Shown: positions 59,082 through 64,000 of the stretch, piece after piece
Position numbering within the stretch: the stretch's first letter is position 1
Layout of the letters: each line of letters opens with the position of its first letter
Source: Stenotrophomonas sp046736075
GTDB lineage: Bacteria; Pseudomonadota; Gammaproteobacteria; Xanthomonadales; Xanthomonadaceae
NCBI RefSeq assembly: GCF_046736075.1
Contig: NZ_CP177163.1
Coordinates: 3,472,001-3,536,000, forward strand
Direction: 5' to 3'
Length of the DNA: 64,000 bases
Translations under genes and position numbers: made by a program
The notes under the pieces: model-generated
What the model was told of the DNA's origin: nothing
Seen by the model: the letters and a program-made list of their open reading frames with translations, nothing else
The model's database searches: none

Positions 59082-59311
59082 GTAGAGCCGACCGTTGGTC
59101 GGCTGGCCGCGCAACGCGCGGCAATGATCGGGGCTTGATGAACGAATCAACGGCAGCCGGGTAAAACCCGGCTCTACGGGGTGCGCGCGGCAATGATGGG
59201 TGCCGGGCGAGCGGGGTAGAGCCGACCGTTGGTCGGCTGGCCGCGCAACGCGCGGCAATGATCGGGGCCTGATGAACGAATCAACGGCAGCCGGGTAAAA
59301 CCCGGCTCTAC
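59082..59311. repeat. Two tandem 96-bp SMAG/REP dimers (period 134 bp)
   Basis: Each copy (59082-59177 and 59216-59311) runs from GTAGAGCCGACCGTTGGTCGGCT to AGCCGGGTAAAACCCGGCTCTAC, a facing pair of palindromes; the copies differ by one base. The 38 bases between them also repeat part of the sequence before copy 1. The last CTAC of copy 2 supplies the TAG stop codon (59310-59308) of the thioesterase gene on the minus strand. Confidence 0.92.
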
Positions 59312-59711
59312 GAGGCGTTGCGGATCGCGTCGGGCAGGGGCGCGCTTTTGCCGGTCTGCGTATCCATCCACACCACCACCACGTTGCCGTCCGAATACAG
59401 GCGGGTGTCGTCCTGCTGGTCCACGATGCGATGGCCGATGGTGATGCTGCTGTTGCCCAGCCGCTCCACGAACAGCTCCACCACGATGTCGTTGGGCCAC
59501 ACGATCGGGAGGCGGTAGTTGACGTTGGTGGCGGCCACCACCGGCGCGATGCGGTCGGTCATCGATACGCCGTCCACGCCCAGCATCCAGCGCACGCGCG
59601 CCTCTTCCAGGTAGGAGATGTACTTGGCGTTGTTGACGTGGCCCATGCTGTCCATGTCGCGCCAGCGCACGCTGATCGGTACGCGGGCAAGGATCGTGTG
59701 GTCGGTGCTCA

Positions 59712-59712
<1 letters not shown>
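59308..59712 (-). CDS. YbgC/FadM-type acyl-CoA thioesterase
   Basis: A 134-residue hot-dog thioesterase. The opening VRWRDMDSMGHVNNAKYISYLEEAR has the family's catalytic Asp and the HVNN pattern. Members cleave acyl-CoA or 4-hydroxybenzoyl-CoA-type substrates. Its start overlaps the uvrA stop by 1 base (TGATG), so the two are co-translated. Its stop lies within a SMAG/REP element; without that element the reading frame would run on. Confidence 0.93.
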
Positions 59713-62702
<2,990 letters not shown>

Positions 62703-62900
62703 GGGGGATCCGTTGTGGGGCTTCGACCCGAGGGGTCGGCAAGCGGGTGGGGCAAGCGGAGACGGCAATCGGTCAGCCTACCGAGCTTGGGATTTGGGGG
62801 CAATCGGCGACATTGCCAGCCCCGTGTCTCATTCCCTGAGACCGGCCCGGCCTCAACCTGAACGGGGTTCAGGGGATTGCGTCCCGGGGCAGGGGGTGGG

Positions 62901-62930
62901 TTGACCCGGGCCGGGGTCAGTCATTAAAAT
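62901..62930 (+). promoter_or_regulatory. Likely sigma-70 promoter for rplU-rpmA
   Basis: TTGACC (62901-62906), an 18-base spacer, then TAAAAT (62925-62930); both hexamers are within one or two bases of the -35 and -10 consensus. It lies 67 bases before rplU, giving a leader of about 60 bases. A ribosomal L21 leader motif was considered but not identified. Confidence 0.7.
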
Positions 62931-62996
62931 CCCGCTTCTGTCCGCCCTCGATGGCGACAGTCCATAGACCACAATAACTACAGAGGAAGTCTGGTC

Positions 62997-63314
62997 ATGT
63001 ACGCAGTACTGGTAACCGGCGGTAAGCAATACCGCGTGGCGCAGGGCGAAACGCTCCGCGTTGAAAAGCTCGAAGTCGAAGTCGGCAACGAGATCAAGTT
63101 CGACAACATCCTGATGCTGGGCGACAGCGATGGCATCAAGCTGGGCGACGCGCTGAGCGGCGCTTCGGTCACCGCCAAGGTCGTGTCCCAGGGTCGTGCC
63201 GACAAGGTCCGGATCATCAAGTTCCGTCGCCGTAAGCACCACATGAAGCGCCAGGGTCACCGTCAGTACTACACCGAAATCGAGATCACCGGCATCGCCG
63301 GTGGCAGCAAGTAA
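62997..63314 (+). CDS. rplU: 50S ribosomal protein L21
   Basis: A 105-residue protein of normal L21 length (YAVLVTGGKQYRVAQGE start; KVRIIKFRRRKHHMKRQGHRQ). GAGGAAG precedes ATG 62997. The L27 gene follows after 15 bases, the standard rplU-rpmA pair. Confidence 0.98.
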   Translation: MYAVLVTGGKQYRVAQGETLRVEKLEVEVGNEIKFDNILMLGDSDGIKLGDALSGASVTAKVVSQGRADKVRIIKFRRRKHHMKRQGHRQYYTEIEITGIAGGSK

Positions 63315-63329
63315 TAAGGAGAAGCAGTC

Positions 63330-63590
63330 ATGGCACATAAAAAGGGCGTAGGCTCTTCGCGCAACGGTCGCGACTCCAACCCGAAGTACCTCGGCGTCAA
63401 GATCTTCGGTGGCCAGGCCATCGATGCCGGCAACATCATCGTGCGCCAGCGCGGCACCCAGTTCCACCCGGGTTCCGGCGTCGGCCTCGGCCGTGACCAC
63501 ACCCTGTTCGCGCTGATCGACGGCAAGGTGGAGTTCTCGGTGAAGGGCCCGAAGAAGCGTCGTACCGTCAGCGTCGTCGCCGAAGCCTGA
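63330..63590 (+). CDS. rpmA: 50S ribosomal protein L27
   Basis: An 86-residue protein starting MAHKKGVGSSRNGRDSN, the mature L27 N-terminus that reaches the peptidyl-transferase centre, with no N-terminal extension needing cleavage. AAGGAGAAG precedes the start. A double hairpin ending in a U-run follows. Confidence 0.98.
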   Translation: MAHKKGVGSSRNGRDSNPKYLGVKIFGGQAIDAGNIIVRQRGTQFHPGSGVGLGRDHTLFALIDGKVEFSVKGPKKRRTVSVVAEA

Positions 63591-63610
63591 TCTTCGCGAC
63601 ACGCAGGCGC

Positions 63611-63668
63611 CCACGCCTCGGCGTGGGGCCGCTGACGAAAGCCCCGCTTCGGCGGGGTTTTTGTTTTG
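63611..63668 (+). terminator. Double-hairpin terminator after rpmA
   Basis: First stem CCACGCC / GGCGTGG (63611-63617 / 63620-63626). Second stem CCCCGC (63642-63647), loop TTCG, GCGGGG (63652-63657), then TTTTTGTTTTG: the second is a good rho-independent terminator, separating rpmA from obgE. Confidence 0.9.
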
Positions 63669-63784
63669 TTGAACGCATACCTGGCGGGATCCTTCCCGCC
63701 ACCGTCCCTGGATCGTACCGGGGACGTTAGACTCTGCGGTCGGGCGCATCCGCTGCCCGCCGCCTCCAGTTGGCATCCAGAATC

Positions 63785-64000
63785 ATGAAACTTGTAGACG
63801 AAGCAGAAATCCAGGTCACCGCCGGCAATGGCGGCAACGGCTGCGTCGGTTTCCGTCGCGAGAAGTTCATTCCGCTGGGCGGCCCGGACGGTGGCGATGG
63901 CGGCAACGGCGGCAGCGTGTGGATCCGCGCCGACGAAAACCTGAACACCCTGGTCGACTTCCGCCACGAGCGCATCTTCAAGGCGCAGCGCGGCGAGAAC
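63785..64000 (+). CDS. obgE: GTPase ObgE, N-terminal part
   Basis: Only the first 72 residues lie in the window. They show the start of the Gly-rich Obg domain (VTAGNGGNGCVGFRREKFIPLGGPDGGDGGNGGSV), diagnostic of ObgE/CgtA. Obg is an essential GTPase tied to ribosome assembly and cell-cycle control. The gene order rplU-rpmA-obgE is conserved in many bacteria. Confidence 0.95.
   Translation, partial: MKLVDEAEIQVTAGNGGNGCVGFRREKFIPLGGPDGGDGGNGGSVWIRADENLNTLVDFRHERIFKAQRGEN

Noticed and set aside
62703..62996. A LexA box before uvrA or an L21-type RNA leader before rplU
   Set aside because: No sequence close to the expected LexA site was found, and no leader fold stood out; only a sigma-70-like promoter is supported.

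Overview
This 64 kb window is chromosomal DNA of a high-GC gammaproteobacterium of the family Xanthomonadaceae, most likely Stenotrophomonas. Two lines of evidence support this. The protein set is Xanthomonadaceae-like: several TonB-dependent receptors, tandem S9 peptidases, the argP/argO pair, minCDE, and uvrA next to rplU-rpmA-obgE. The intergenic spaces also hold many short palindromes of the form GTAG followed by a GC-rich hairpin, which is the hallmark of the SMAG/REP repeats of Stenotrophomonas. I saw no prophage, insertion sequence, CRISPR array, tRNA or rRNA.

Layout. 1-2.8 kb: end of a metallophosphoesterase gene, a small membrane protein, and an ArsR-regulated cupin/DUF2867 gene. 2.9-9.1 kb: an ECF sigma / FecR / STN-type TonB receptor cell-surface signalling unit followed by a PHP-fold hydrolase. 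9.2-13.2 kb: small metabolic and transport genes. 13.2-17.6 kb: a siderophore-type TonB receptor behind a possible Fur site, and mqo. 17.8-19.4 kb: a PAAR-domain protein with a C-terminal metzincin-like protease domain, overlapped by a secreted candidate immunity protein. 20-21.7 kb: divergent argP/argO. 21.9-25.9 kb: two tandem S9 peptidases. 26-28.6 kb: an autotransporter. 28.9-37.7 kb: peptide uptake and degradation genes (POT and OPT transporters, a DPP5-like peptidase) plus two membrane proteins.

37.7-38.6 kb is an array of eight 106-bp units, each a pair of facing REP hairpins, lying between convergent genes. 38.6-41.6 kb: a putative zincin gene and the GNAT-minCDE operon. 41.7-46.1 kb: a two-component system, an SRPBCC/GyrI-like membrane protein, a DUF423 protein and a DNA glycosylase. 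46.1-50.6 kb: a tightly packed seven-gene minus-strand operon led by an SPFH membrane protein; it includes two 59-residue genes and several overlapping start/stop junctions. 50.7-59.7 kb: purT, an EEP-family phosphatase/nuclease, bpt, an EF-hand protein, an ECF-like sigma factor carrying its own membrane domain, tesB, an enoyl-CoA isomerase-like protein, a PCu(A)C copper chaperone and a YbgC-type thioesterase. 59.7-64 kb: uvrA, then rplU, rpmA and the start of obgE.

Themes are envelope transport and signalling, peptide scavenging and housekeeping. The items most worth a second look are the PAAR-protease/immunity pair, the 106-bp REP-dimer array, the SPFH-led operon and the membrane-tethered sigma factor. 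All functional calls come from reading translated sequence and from remembered family features; no database search was run.
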